From positions 1 through 35,208 of the IMG/VR virus record IMGVR_UViG_3300035182_001725: a DNA stretch of 35,208 nt; one strand, 5' to 3'. The first letter of the stretch is position 1; the number at the start of each line of letters is the position of its first letter. A program made the translations under genes and the position numbers. Under the pieces are notes generated by a model. It worked only from the letters and a program-made list of their open reading frames with translations. It made no database searches and was not told the origin of the DNA. Source of the DNA: a virus. This document shows positions 14,810 through 22,560 of this stretch, one piece after another.

Positions 14810-14958
14810 GTCTTCCGCCCGTAAACCCTAAAAATACAAAAAATACAGGCACTCAGCACACGTCGTTGCCAACCCTTGAATCAATTGTATGAACCAGTAT
14901 TGCTGACCGATATATTCACAGCCATCCCCCGTTGGGGCCCGAACTTGGATGCCGCGTC
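14810..14958. promoter_or_regulatory. Divergent intergenic region before mor
   Basis: This spacer holds the start signals for the leftward TetR-like gene and the rightward mor block. It contains AT-rich repeats (aaaatacaaaaaatacaggc, 14831-14850), a copy of the aaatacaggc motif seen at 14207, and tatatt (14911-14916), which could serve as a rightward -10 box; no good -35 is seen at normal spacing, compatible with an activator or alternative sigma. Confidence 0.4.
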
Positions 14959-15285
14959 ATGAGTCTCGAACCTCCCCTCCCCCCGAAGCTCTTCGGCGCC
15001 CTGGATGAACGGGCGTGTCGGATGTCGGAAGCCTCCGCCGCCCTGGATGCCTTGACCAGTTTGATGCGGGACCGAGGGAGGCCGGTTGAGCTGGGACCCC
15101 GCGAAACGGAAGGGCTGGCGGGCCTGCTGGGTCTTGTATCCGCCCAGCTCAAGGAATGCTCCCCTTTCCCCCGTCCTCATCCTGAGGTAGGGGGAATGCG
15201 AAATGGGTATCCAATACCCGGAAGTTCTCATGGATGCGGCGGCCACTTTGGCGCAGGAACTGGAGCGCCGGGGCATGGCGCCTGA
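14959..15285 (+). CDS. Small hypothetical protein overlapping mor
   Basis: Starting at the ATG 14959 the frame gives 108 residues. The first 70 are coding-like (LPPKLFGALDERACRMSEASAALDALTSLMRD..LAGLLGLVSAQLKE), a helical protein of unknown family. The last part (PFPRPHPEVGG..) is Gly/Pro-rich and overlaps mor by 83 bases, more than any other overlap here, which suggests a past frameshift that extended the reading frame. No function assigned. Confidence 0.5.
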   Translation: MSLEPPLPPKLFGALDERACRMSEASAALDALTSLMRDRGRPVELGPRETEGLAGLLGLVSAQLKECSPFPRPHPEVGGMRNGYPIPGSSHGCGGHFGAGTGAPGHGA

Positions 15286-15553
15286 GATGGCAAGCGACGC
15301 GGCTTTCGCGGCCGTAGAAGGGCTCCGAGCCCGCTGGGGCGGGGCGGATGTCTACATACCCAAAGCGGAGCACATCGAGTTGGGGCCTAAGCACCAGCAG
15401 ATCTACGAGCGCTGGCGGGCGGGCGAGGACTATTTTCAGATCAAGAAGGACTTCGACTATTCCATCCAGTGGATTCGGCAGATCGTGCGGACGGCGCGGC
15501 TGGCGCGGAGTCAGAAGGTGTTGGCGCCGCAGCTTTTGCAGGACTGCGGATAG
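15203..15553 (+). CDS. Mor/C-family late transcription activator
   Basis: The 116-residue product matches the Mor/C family of Mu: an N-terminal helical dimerisation part (residues about 6-44), a beta-strand linker GGADVYIPKAE (46-56), and a C-terminal helix-turn-helix (QQIYERWRAGEDYFQIKKDFDYSIQWIRQIVRTAR, 64-98). Mor and C bind dyads and recruit host polymerase to middle and late promoters. Only one family member is present here, placed just upstream of the lysis and head genes, so it probably does the job of C. Confidence 0.85.
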   Translation: MGIQYPEVLMDAAATLAQELERRGMAPEMASDAAFAAVEGLRARWGGADVYIPKAEHIELGPKHQQIYERWRAGEDYFQIKKDFDYSIQWIRQIVRTARLARSQKVLAPQLLQDCG

Positions 15554-15556
15554 AAG

Positions 15557-15581
15557 TCCCCAAACCGCTTTCCAAGCGGTT
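15557..15581. promoter_or_regulatory. Element tccccaaaccgctttcca with dyad, late control candidate
   Basis: tccccaaaccgctttcca (15557-15574) recurs with one change at 22659-22676. The 3' part extends here into a perfect dyad aaccgctt-tcc-aagcggtt (15563-15581). Both copies are intergenic and lie at the head of late gene blocks, so they may be activator binding sites or late promoters. Confidence 0.5.
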
Positions 15582-15589
15582 CCGGCGGT

Positions 15590-15630
15590 GGCGAGGGAGG
15601 CTGAAGACTCACGGTCCAGCCTCCCTCGCC
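15590..15630 (+). promoter_or_regulatory. 14-bp perfect stem-loop after mor
   Basis: ggcgagggaggctg (15590-15603) and cagcctccctcgcc (15617-15630) are exact complements around a 13-base loop. There is no T-run, so it is not a standard intrinsic terminator. It may stabilise the end of the mor message or act as an attenuator in front of the lysis genes. Confidence 0.7.
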
Positions 15631-15679
15631 CGTCACAAAGGGACCCCGGGGGATGGCTGGACCTCCTGATGGAGATCCC

Positions 15680-16153
15680 ATGATCGAGCCTCTCGCTGTC
15701 GAACCTCGCCCATCTTGGGCCGTCCGGGTCGTAACGGCCCTCTGGGACTACCTTGTAGGCAGCCACGGATTCGCGCTCTCGCCTTCCGCCCGCACCCGCA
15801 TGGCGCTCTTTCTGGTCGCCCTGATGGGCGCGGCCAGCTGGGGCACATGGAAGCTGCTGCAGGTCTTCGCGGTCCTCAATCCCAATCCGGATAGTCCGGC
15901 CTGGGAAATCGCCTTGCAGGCACGGCTGGTGGCGTTCCGCCTGAAGGTTGGCCTCGGGTTAGCCCTCGGTGCCTTGTTCCTGGCGTGGGCAACATTCCTG
16001 GCCCTGGATCGGACCCGTCTGGGCAAACGTCTATGGCACTGGTCAGACGTGGATAATCCACAGACCGCAGCGGCGAAGACGTTAGCCGCGGGTCTCGCCT
16101 TCCCGGCCCTACTCATCGCCTTTGCCATCTTGGCCGCGCAGGTGCTGCGGTGA
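15680..16153 (+). CDS. Membrane protein, possible holin-like
   Basis: The ATG at 15680 is preferred because ggag precedes it; 15653 is an alternative. The 157-residue product has three likely transmembrane segments (MALFLVALMGAASWGTWKLL; KVGLGLALGALFLAWATFLA; LAAGLAFPALLIAFAILAAQ). It directly precedes, and overlaps by four bases, the lytic transglycosylase gene, so a holin-type or lysis-accessory role is reasonable. No family is recognised with confidence. Confidence 0.65.
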   Translation: MIEPLAVEPRPSWAVRVVTALWDYLVGSHGFALSPSARTRMALFLVALMGAASWGTWKLLQVFAVLNPNPDSPAWEIALQARLVAFRLKVGLGLALGALFLAWATFLALDRTRLGKRLWHWSDVDNPQTAAAKTLAAGLAFPALLIAFAILAAQVLR

Positions 16154-16671
16154 GGACATTCCTCCTGGCTTTGGCGGCCCTGGCGACGCTGTGCGCATCA
16201 GCTCAGGTGCCTTATGCCTCCACCTTCAAGGCGGCGGCCGGGCCCCGCTGGATCGACCGCGCCGCCCAGGTGAAAGCCGAGAGCCTTTTCCGGGCCGATG
16301 CCACGGCCTCCGATGGTGGGCAGGGACTCGCCCAGTTCATGCCTGCCACCTGGGCCTGGGTGCAGGCCCAGGGCTGGGTGCAGCACGACGCCAGCCCCTA
16401 CGACCCCGTCCAGGCTATTCGCGCTCAGCACGCCTACATGCTTTGGCTCGAGGCTCGCGTGGAAGGGCTGAACCCAGCGCTGGGAGCCTACAACGCTGGG
16501 CTAGGCTCGGTTCGCAAAGCGCAGATGGTGGCATCCAGAATTGGCATGGAAGGGCATGACGCATGGCTCCGCGCCCTGCCTCGGGTCACCGGAGAACGCA
16601 ACGCCGCGATAACCCGGGGCTACCTCGTCCGCAATCTGCGCTACCGGATAGAACTGGGAGGGAAGCCGTGA
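16150..16671 (+). CDS. Exported lytic transglycosylase endolysin (SLT fold)
   Basis: The GTG overlaps the previous stop (gtga). A signal peptide (RTFLLALAALATLCASA) heads a 173-residue protein with the SLT lysozyme-like motifs: catalytic Glu44 in VKAES, the ASDGGQGLAQFMPATW block (53-68), and ALGAYNAG. It cleaves the MurNAc-GlcNAc bond in peptidoglycan. Export by the host Sec pathway means that a holin would be needed for timing rather than for transport. Spanin genes follow. Confidence 0.9.
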   Translation: MRTFLLALAALATLCASAQVPYASTFKAAAGPRWIDRAAQVKAESLFRADATASDGGQGLAQFMPATWAWVQAQGWVQHDASPYDPVQAIRAQHAYMLWLEARVEGLNPALGAYNAGLGSVRKAQMVASRIGMEGHDAWLRALPRVTGERNAAITRGYLVRNLRYRIELGGKP

Positions 16672-17039
16672 CGCGGATCCAGCTCGCTCTCCGCCTCGTC
16701 GTTGCCATCCTCATCGCTGGAAGTGTGGCTGCATGGCGTGTCCAGGTCCGGAAAGCCGATCGGATCAGCCAGGCGCTGGCCCAGGAAACCATGGCCCATG
16801 CGCGGACGCGAGAGCAACTGGTGATGCTCGGAGAGGCCGTCCAGGCCTACCGCAAACAGGCGGACGAGACCCAAGCCCGGGTGCATCGGGCGGAATCCGA
16901 GGCGACCAAGACGCGCCGCAGCGGCGAAGCACAGGCTGTGCGGATCCTCGTGGCCCCGGCTTCACCCCCCGATACCAACCTGGTCCGATGGGCTGCCCAG
17001 GAGGCCAAGGGTCTCTCAACTCGGCTGGAGGCCCAATGA
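16668..17039 (+). CDS. Rz-like i-spanin
   Basis: The GTG at 16668 overlaps the endolysin stop. The 123-residue product has an N-terminal membrane anchor (LALRLVVAILIAGSVAAW) and a long charged coiled-coil domain (RKADRISQALAQETMAHARTREQL..RKQADETQARVHRAESEATK), the layout of inner-membrane spanins. It should pair with the next gene's lipoprotein to fuse inner and outer membranes during lysis. Confidence 0.8.
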   Translation: MTRIQLALRLVVAILIAGSVAAWRVQVRKADRISQALAQETMAHARTREQLVMLGEAVQAYRKQADETQARVHRAESEATKTRRSGEAQAVRILVAPASPPDTNLVRWAAQEAKGLSTRLEAQ

Positions 17040-17320
17040 AGCGGCTCTGGATCCTTATCCCCGCGCTCCTCATGGCCTGCGCAAGGCCGAATCCAACGCC
17101 TTCGGTCGTGCGAATCACCGTCCCCGTGCCCTGTCCGCCTCCAGCAATCCCGGCACGCCCCGTCCTCCCGTCGGCCCAGTTAGGGGCTGAGCCGAGCCTT
17201 GAGGTCCTGCTGCGAGCCCTTCTCGCCGACCGGGAGCTGCTCGCCGCCTGGGCCTTGGACCTGGAAACCCGCCTGAAGGCCTACATTCCGCCCGCCACTC
17301 CACCCCAGGAATCCCGATGA
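17036..17320 (+). CDS. Rz1-like o-spanin lipoprotein
   Basis: The ATG overlaps the Rz stop (atga). The 94-residue product has a lipoprotein signal MKRLWILIPALLMAC with Cys15, then a Pro-rich segment (ARPNPTP, VPVPCPPPAIPARPVLP), typical of Rz1. The C-terminal helix (LLRALLADRELLAAWALDLETRLKAY) extends it beyond classical Rz1. Its arrangement directly after the i-spanin supports the call. Confidence 0.8.
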   Translation: MKRLWILIPALLMACARPNPTPSVVRITVPVPCPPPAIPARPVLPSAQLGAEPSLEVLLRALLADRELLAAWALDLETRLKAYIPPATPPQESR

Positions 17321-17574
17321 CGCCTCGCCCCCGCTCCCGATCCCGTTCCACCGGCTCATGCGCCGGTTGCTCCCTCGATCCCCAGGCCGTGGGGGAGATC
17401 AAAGGCAAGCTCGACATGATCCACGAGGCTCAGAGAGAGCATGGCCAGAAGCTGGAATCCTTCGACGCCCGCCTACGCGCGGTAGAAACCAAGGGGGCGC
17501 TCGCTGGTGCGGCAGCGGCAGTCTTCATGACCCTGGGACTCGACATCCTCAAGGCCAAGTTCTTCGGGAAGTGA
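17317..17574 (+). CDS. Small protein with coiled coil and C-terminal membrane helix
   Basis: The 85-residue product starts basic (MTPRPRSRSRST), continues with a coiled coil (EIKGKLDMIHEAQREHGQKLESFDARLRAVET) and ends with a hydrophobic segment (GALAGAAAAVFMTLGLDIL) and a Lys-rich tail. Similar small proteins stand between lysis and terminase genes in Mu-like phages; some are called holin-like (XhlA-type). Role unproven. It overlaps the o-spanin stop by four bases. Confidence 0.65.
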   Translation: MTPRPRSRSRSTGSCAGCSLDPQAVGEIKGKLDMIHEAQREHGQKLESFDARLRAVETKGALAGAAAAVFMTLGLDILKAKFFGK

Positions 17575-17575
17575 C

Positions 17576-18073
17576 ATGGCCCATCCGCCCGAAATCCGCC
17601 AGAAGCTCCGCAGCCTCTACGTCCATAAGGGCATGGGGCTGGAGCAGGCAGCCCAGAAGCTGGGCATCGCCCCCCGAACGGCCACGCGCTGGAAACAGGA
17701 CGCCGAGGCCCGGGGCGATGACTGGGACCGGGCTCGGGCCGCATCCATGCTGGCGGGAGAGGGTGCCGAAGCCGTTGGCCAGATCGTGCTGGAGGGGTTC
17801 CTGCGGCTTTTCCAGAGCACGATGACCGAGTTGAAGGATGGTGAGCTGGAGCCCCTGGAGAAGGCCGAGGCGATCAGTCGTCTGGCGGATGCCTACACCA
17901 AGACCACCAAGGCCATCCAGCGCTCCGCCCCAGAGCTGAACCGGCTGGCGGTCGCCAGCGAGGTGCTGCAGCTGCTCGGCAAGTTCGTGCGGGAGCGCTT
18001 CCCCCAGCATTCGGGGCCCCTCCTGGAGGTGCTGGAGCCCTTCGGCGAAGAACTGGTGGGCCTCTATGGTTAA
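17576..18073 (+). CDS. Terminase small-subunit-like protein (DUF1804, Mu gp27)
   Basis: The 165-residue protein begins MAHPPEIRQKLRSLYVHKGMGLEQAAQKLGIAPRTATRWK, the HTH signature of the DUF1804 family that includes Mu gp27. A helical domain follows. It precedes, and overlaps by eight bases, the large terminase gene. It should recognise the phage packaging site and load the motor. Confidence 0.85.
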   Translation: MAHPPEIRQKLRSLYVHKGMGLEQAAQKLGIAPRTATRWKQDAEARGDDWDRARAASMLAGEGAEAVGQIVLEGFLRLFQSTMTELKDGELEPLEKAEAISRLADAYTKTTKAIQRSAPELNRLAVASEVLQLLGKFVRERFPQHSGPLLEVLEPFGEELVGLYG

Positions 18074-19685
18074 GGCGAAGCTCACCAAGCGGGAGTTCCT
18101 GGATGGCCTGCGGGACATCGCGGAGGGCTTCCGGCGGGACATCGAGGCCCGGGTGGAAGGGTTCGACCCGGACCCGAAGATTCAAGCCAAACGCCGTGAA
18201 CAGGCAGAGAAGCTGGACTTCTTCGCAAAGACCTACTTCCCGCACTACATCCAGTCAGACCCGAGCCTTCTCCACGACTACCTCTACGAGCGGCTGCCGA
18301 GACTGGCCCGCGCCAAAGCGGGCGCCAAGCTGGCCCTCGCGGCACCTCGCGGCGAGGCCAAGTCCACCCTCACCACCCAGATCTTCGTGCTCTGGTGCAT
18401 AGCCCACGGGCTAAGGCACTACATTCCGATCATCATGGATGCCTTTGACCAGGCCGCCACCATGTTGGAGGCGATCAAGGCCGAACTGGAGGCAAATCCT
18501 CGCTTGGCCATGGACTTCCCGGAAGCCTGTGGGCCGGGGCGGGTATGGCAGGCGGGCGTCATCGTCACGGCCAACGGCGTTAAGATCCAGGCATTCGGCA
18601 GCGGCAAGCGCATGCGCGGTCTGCGCCACGGCCCCTATCGCCCCGACCTGGTCATTTGCGATGACCTGGAGAACGACGAGAACGTGCGTAGCCCGGAGCA
18701 ACGGGACAAGCTGGAATCCTGGCTGAAGAAGGCCGTGCTCAAGCTGGGCATGGCCGATGACAGCCTCGACGTGGTGGTGATCGGCACGGTGCTCCACTAC
18801 GATTCGTTGCTGGCCCGCCTCCTCAAGAATCCCTTCTGGGAGAGCCGAACCTTCCGGGCCATCGTGGAATGGCCCGCCCGGATGGACCTCTGGGACCGCT
18901 GGGAGGAGATCTACCTCAACCAGGGTGAAGCCTCTGCCGATGCCTTCTTCCACGAGCGACGGGCGGAGATGGAGCGCGGATCCATCGTGAGCTGGCCTGC
19001 CATGCGGCCTCTCAAAAAGCTCATGGCCATTCGGGCCCGGGACGGTCACGCGGCCTTCGACTCCGAACTCCAAAACGACCCCATCAACAGCGACGATGCC
19101 CCCTTTGGGAAGGTGATCTTCTGGGTGGAGGAGTTGTCCCGCTGGATCTACTACGGGGCCGTGGATCCGAGCCTGGGCAAGCGCGGCCAGGGAAGGGATC
19201 CCTCCGCCATCCTGATAGGCGGCTACGACCGCGAGCACGGGATCCTCGATATCGTCGAGGCCAGCATCGCCAAGCGCCTGCCCGACAAGATCATCGAAGA
19301 CGTGATTGCCTTTCATGCCAAATACCGCTGCCTGGTCTGGGCGGTAGAAGCCGTCCAGTTCCAGGAGTTCTTCCGGACGGAGCTGGTCAAACGCTCCGCG
19401 GCCCGCTCCATCCACGTCCCGGCCCGCCCCATCACGCCTCACGCCGACAAGGATCTGCGCATCGAGAGCCTCCAGCCCCATGTGGCCAACGGCCTCATCC
19501 GTTTCCACCCTCGCCTTACGACTCTGCTGGAGCAGCTGCGCCATTGGCCCATGGCCGACCACGACGATGGGCCAGATGCCCTGGAAATGCTCTGGAAGCT
19601 GGCCACCGCTGGCCAGGCCGGGTCGATGCCCCGAACCAGCGGCCACCGCCGCACCTCCTCACGCCTTTCCGCATTCACGGGGTAG
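18066..19685 (+). CDS. Terminase large subunit (Mu gp28-like)
   Basis: The 539-residue DNA-packaging motor has an ATPase domain with a Walker A-like APRGEAKST (about 93-101) and Walker B LVICDDLEND (about 195-204), and a C-terminal RNase H-like nuclease with AVDPSLGK (about 360) and DHDDGPDALE (near 500). Length and motif order fit Mu-type terminases that package by headful into host flanks. It lies between the DUF1804 and portal genes, the standard Mu order. Confidence 0.93.
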   Translation: MVKAKLTKREFLDGLRDIAEGFRRDIEARVEGFDPDPKIQAKRREQAEKLDFFAKTYFPHYIQSDPSLLHDYLYERLPRLARAKAGAKLALAAPRGEAKSTLTTQIFVLWCIAHGLRHYIPIIMDAFDQAATMLEAIKAELEANPRLAMDFPEACGPGRVWQAGVIVTANGVKIQAFGSGKRMRGLRHGPYRPDLVICDDLENDENVRSPEQRDKLESWLKKAVLKLGMADDSLDVVVIGTVLHYDSLLARLLKNPFWESRTFRAIVEWPARMDLWDRWEEIYLNQGEASADAFFHERRAEMERGSIVSWPAMRPLKKLMAIRARDGHAAFDSELQNDPINSDDAPFGKVIFWVEELSRWIYYGAVDPSLGKRGQGRDPSAILIGGYDREHGILDIVEASIAKRLPDKIIEDVIAFHAKYRCLVWAVEAVQFQEFFRTELVKRSAARSIHVPARPITPHADKDLRIESLQPHVANGLIRFHPRLTTLLEQLRHWPMADHDDGPDALEMLWKLATAGQAGSMPRTSGHRRTSSRLSAFTG

Positions 19686-19687
19686 TC

Positions 19688-21163
19688 ATGGACGCCACCA
19701 AGCAGCAGCTCACCACGGTCATCGCTGGCGCAGATCGAGATCCCTTCCACATCCTCTACATGGGTCTCATGCGCCCGTCCGACGAGGTTTTGATCTCCAA
19801 GGGCGGCACCATCCATGGGCTCAAGATCTACGACGAGATTGAGCGGGACTGCCATGCCTACTCGGTCATCCAGAAGCGCAAGTTCGCGGTGATCTCCTTC
19901 CCCTGGGAGATGGAGCCCGCCAGTTCCTCCTACCGTGACCGGAAGGCGGCCGAAGGCATCGGGGCCATCCTGAAGGCCATGGACTTCGATGGCCTCTGCG
20001 TAGGGCTCATGGACGCGCTCCTGAAGGGCTATGCCGTCGGGGAGGTGCTCTGGAACCCCGCCACCTGGACTCCGGACAAGGTCGTCATGCGCGACCAGCG
20101 CCGCTTTGTGTTCGACGCTGAGAGCCGCCCCCGGCTCATCACGCTCCAGAACATGCTCCCCGGCGAGGAACTGCCCGACCGCAAGTTCATCGTCCACCGA
20201 TTCGGGGCCAAGGATGGCAACCCCTACGGGCTGGGGCTCGGGTCCAAGCTCTTCTGGCCAACCTTCTTCAAGCGCCAGGGCATTAGCTTCTGGCTGGTTT
20301 TCGCCGAGAAGTTCGGCTCCCCCACGGCCATCGGGAAGTATCCCGAGGGCATGCCCGTAGACAAGCAGAACGCCCTCCTCCAGACTCTGGGCGACCTAGC
20401 CCAGGAAACGGCCATCATCGCGCCCCTGGAAACCCAGATCGAGCTGCTGGAGGCAGCCCGGAGCGGCTCCATCGACACCTACGAGCGCCTGGTGCGCTAC
20501 ATGGACGAGGAAATCTCCAAGGCCGTCCTGGGTGAGACCTTGACGACCACCCTGGGCAACGCGGGGAGCTACGCCGCCTCCAAGACCCACAACGAGGTGC
20601 GGTTGGAACTGGTCCGATCCGATTCGGATCTCCTTTCCGCGTCGCTCCACGACAGCCTGCTGACTTGGCTGACAGAGCTGCACTTCCCCGGAGCGGGCGT
20701 CCCCCGGGTGTGGCGGAAGGTCCAGGAGGCCGTGGATCTCAAGGCTGAGGCTGAGAAGGACGAGATCGTTTTCGGGATGGGCTTCGAGCCTGAGGAAGCG
20801 TGGATCCAGGAGAAATATGGGCAGGGGTGGAAGAAGAAAGCCACGCCCAAGCCTCCTCTGCAGGCCCCATTCCCCCAGGCCACGCCAAACCAGGCGCCGA
20901 GCCAAGCCTTTGCCGAAGGCGCAGATCAGGACAGCGCATCGAAGCTCTCGCAGACGGCGCTGGCCCGTTCCGGCAAGGCCATGGAAACCCTGCTGAAGCC
21001 CATCCGCCAAGCAGTGGACGAATCTGGAGATCTCCACGAGCTGCGGGAGAAGCTAGATCAGATGTATCCGGAGCTGGATGCCACGGCCTTCTCCGAACTG
21101 CTGGAGCAGGCCTTCCTGGTGGCCGCCCTGGCGGGGCGGTTCGACGTGCTGGCGGGGAAGTAG
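19688..21163 (+). CDS. Portal protein (DUF935, Mu gp29-like)
   Basis: The ATG at 19688 lies two bases after the terminase stop; the frame is open further upstream inside terminase. The 491-residue protein has the DUF935 signatures: IYDEIERDCHAYSVIQKRK, LLKGYAVGEVLW, FIVHRFGAKDGNPYGLGL, LGETLTTTLGNAGSYAASKTHNEVR. It forms the dodecameric portal at the capsid vertex. The C-terminal 100 residues are a helical, Gln/Pro-linked extension. Confidence 0.93.
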   Translation: MDATKQQLTTVIAGADRDPFHILYMGLMRPSDEVLISKGGTIHGLKIYDEIERDCHAYSVIQKRKFAVISFPWEMEPASSSYRDRKAAEGIGAILKAMDFDGLCVGLMDALLKGYAVGEVLWNPATWTPDKVVMRDQRRFVFDAESRPRLITLQNMLPGEELPDRKFIVHRFGAKDGNPYGLGLGSKLFWPTFFKRQGISFWLVFAEKFGSPTAIGKYPEGMPVDKQNALLQTLGDLAQETAIIAPLETQIELLEAARSGSIDTYERLVRYMDEEISKAVLGETLTTTLGNAGSYAASKTHNEVRLELVRSDSDLLSASLHDSLLTWLTELHFPGAGVPRVWRKVQEAVDLKAEAEKDEIVFGMGFEPEEAWIQEKYGQGWKKKATPKPPLQAPFPQATPNQAPSQAFAEGADQDSASKLSQTALARSGKAMETLLKPIRQAVDESGDLHELREKLDQMYPELDATAFSELLEQAFLVAALAGRFDVLAGK

Positions 21164-21166
21164 GCC

Positions 21167-21925
21167 GTGACAGCCTCCTCCAAGGCCCTGCCGTTCGATG
21201 CGGCCGTCAAGTTCTTCCGGCGCAAGGTGAACCTGCCCACGGCTACCTGGCGCGATATCCAGAAGAACGAGCATGACCGTGCCTTCGTCGTGGCGGGCGC
21301 CACCAAGGCCGAGCTGCTGGCCGACCTCCGGGAGGCCGTAGACCAGGCGATCGCCAATGGCATCACCCTGGAAACGTTCCGCAAGGAGTTCCAGCAGATC
21401 GTGGAACGCCATGGCTGGGAGCACACGGGATCCGCTGCCTGGCGCTCCAAGGTCATCTTCGATACGAACATCCGCACGGCCTATTCCGCGGGCCGCTATG
21501 CCCAGCAGACCGAACCGGCCTTTCTGGACCGCAATCCCTACTGGGAGTGGCGCCACGGCGACAGCATTCATCCACGTCCACAGCATCTAGCTTGGCACGG
21601 CATGATCCTCAAGGCCTCGGATCCCTTCTGGTCTGCGCATTACCCCCCTTGCGACTGGGGATGCCAGTGCCGGGCCTTCGCGCTGTCGGAGGAGGCCGTC
21701 AACCGGCAGGGCCTCACCATCCTGGATGCGCCGCCCAAGCCCCTGGCCCCGGCCGGACCTGGAGAAGTACTTCCGGGTGTGCGGGAGGGCTGGGACTACA
21801 CCCCGGGGGCGTCCGTCCGAGAGCGCCTGGTGCCCCAAGTCCTGGAACGGGCCCAGCAGCTTCCCGCCAAACTCAAGGGCAGCCTGGTGGCTGATATCGA
21901 GACATACCTGCGGGAGAACCCGTGA
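21167..21925 (+). CDS. Head morphogenesis protein (Mu gpF/SPP1 gp7-like)
   Basis: A GTG start is used, three bases after the portal stop. The 252-residue protein has the minor-head core: NIRTAYSAGRYAQQTE, RNPYWEWRHGDS, RPQHLAWHGMIL, PPCDWGCQCRAFALS, with the conserved Cys/His cluster of the SPP1 gp7 family. It is a minor capsid protein associated with the portal. Its stop overlaps the next GTG start. Confidence 0.9.
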   Translation: MTASSKALPFDAAVKFFRRKVNLPTATWRDIQKNEHDRAFVVAGATKAELLADLREAVDQAIANGITLETFRKEFQQIVERHGWEHTGSAAWRSKVIFDTNIRTAYSAGRYAQQTEPAFLDRNPYWEWRHGDSIHPRPQHLAWHGMILKASDPFWSAHYPPCDWGCQCRAFALSEEAVNRQGLTILDAPPKPLAPAGPGEVLPGVREGWDYTPGASVRERLVPQVLERAQQLPAKLKGSLVADIETYLRENP

Positions 21926-22560
21926 AGATCACCATCGAGGCCAACGATAAGGCTTCCCTGGCCGGACTACGCTTACTGGCCCGCGCCGCCGGAGACCTCC
22001 GCCCTGCCTTCGAGGACATCGGCGAGATCCTGGTGCGTTCCACGGCCAAGCGATTCGAGGACCAGGTCGGCCCGGATGGGCAGACCTGGGCACCCCTGAG
22101 CCCCGCCCACCTTCTTTTCAAGCAGAAGAAGGGCTACAGCCCCAAGATCCTGACCATGCGGGGCAGACTCCGGGCCTCTATCGTGGCCAAGGCGGCCCCT
22201 GCGGAGCTGCAGGTTGGCACCAATGTCGTCTATGCGGCCATCCAGCACTTTGGAGGCACCATCGAGAAGCCTGAGCGCTCGGGCTCCCTTCGGCTCCGCA
22301 CTGACGCCAAGGGCGGCCTGCTCCGCCAGGGATCCCTAAAGGGGGGGATGATCGGGCCCAAGTCGGCCCTGGCCTCCAAGGGCGCGGTCTTCGCCAAGAA
22401 GGGGCACAAGCGCTTCGTAGAGCGCACGTTTACCGCAGGGGCCCACGAGATCACCATTCCGGCCAGGCCCTTCCTGGGGCTCTCCGAAGGGGACCAGGTG
22501 GAGACCCTGGCGACCATCAAGCACCACCTCCAGGTAGCCCTGGAGAAACTTCGCGCCTAA
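21922..22560 (+). CDS. Phage virion morphogenesis/tail completion protein (Mu gpG-like)
   Basis: The 212-residue protein starts with GTG overlapping the previous stop. It carries the gpG/gpS pattern: a helical start, KRFEDQVGPDGQTWAPLSPAH, ILTMRGRLRASI, VVYAAIQHFGG, and ITIPARPFLGLSEGD. It is needed for head-tail joining. An insertion of about 50 residues between IQHFGG and IPARPFLG (RTDAKGGLLRQGSLKGG..) makes it longer than the Mu protein (156 residues). Confidence 0.88.
   Translation: MKITIEANDKASLAGLRLLARAAGDLRPAFEDIGEILVRSTAKRFEDQVGPDGQTWAPLSPAHLLFKQKKGYSPKILTMRGRLRASIVAKAAPAELQVGTNVVYAAIQHFGGTIEKPERSGSLRLRTDAKGGLLRQGSLKGGMIGPKSALASKGAVFAKKGHKRFVERTFTAGAHEITIPARPFLGLSEGDQVETLATIKHHLQVALEKLRA

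Noticed and set aside
18411-19646. 411-codon minus-strand frame opposite terminase
   Set aside because: Same reasoning; the plus strand carries terminase motifs throughout.
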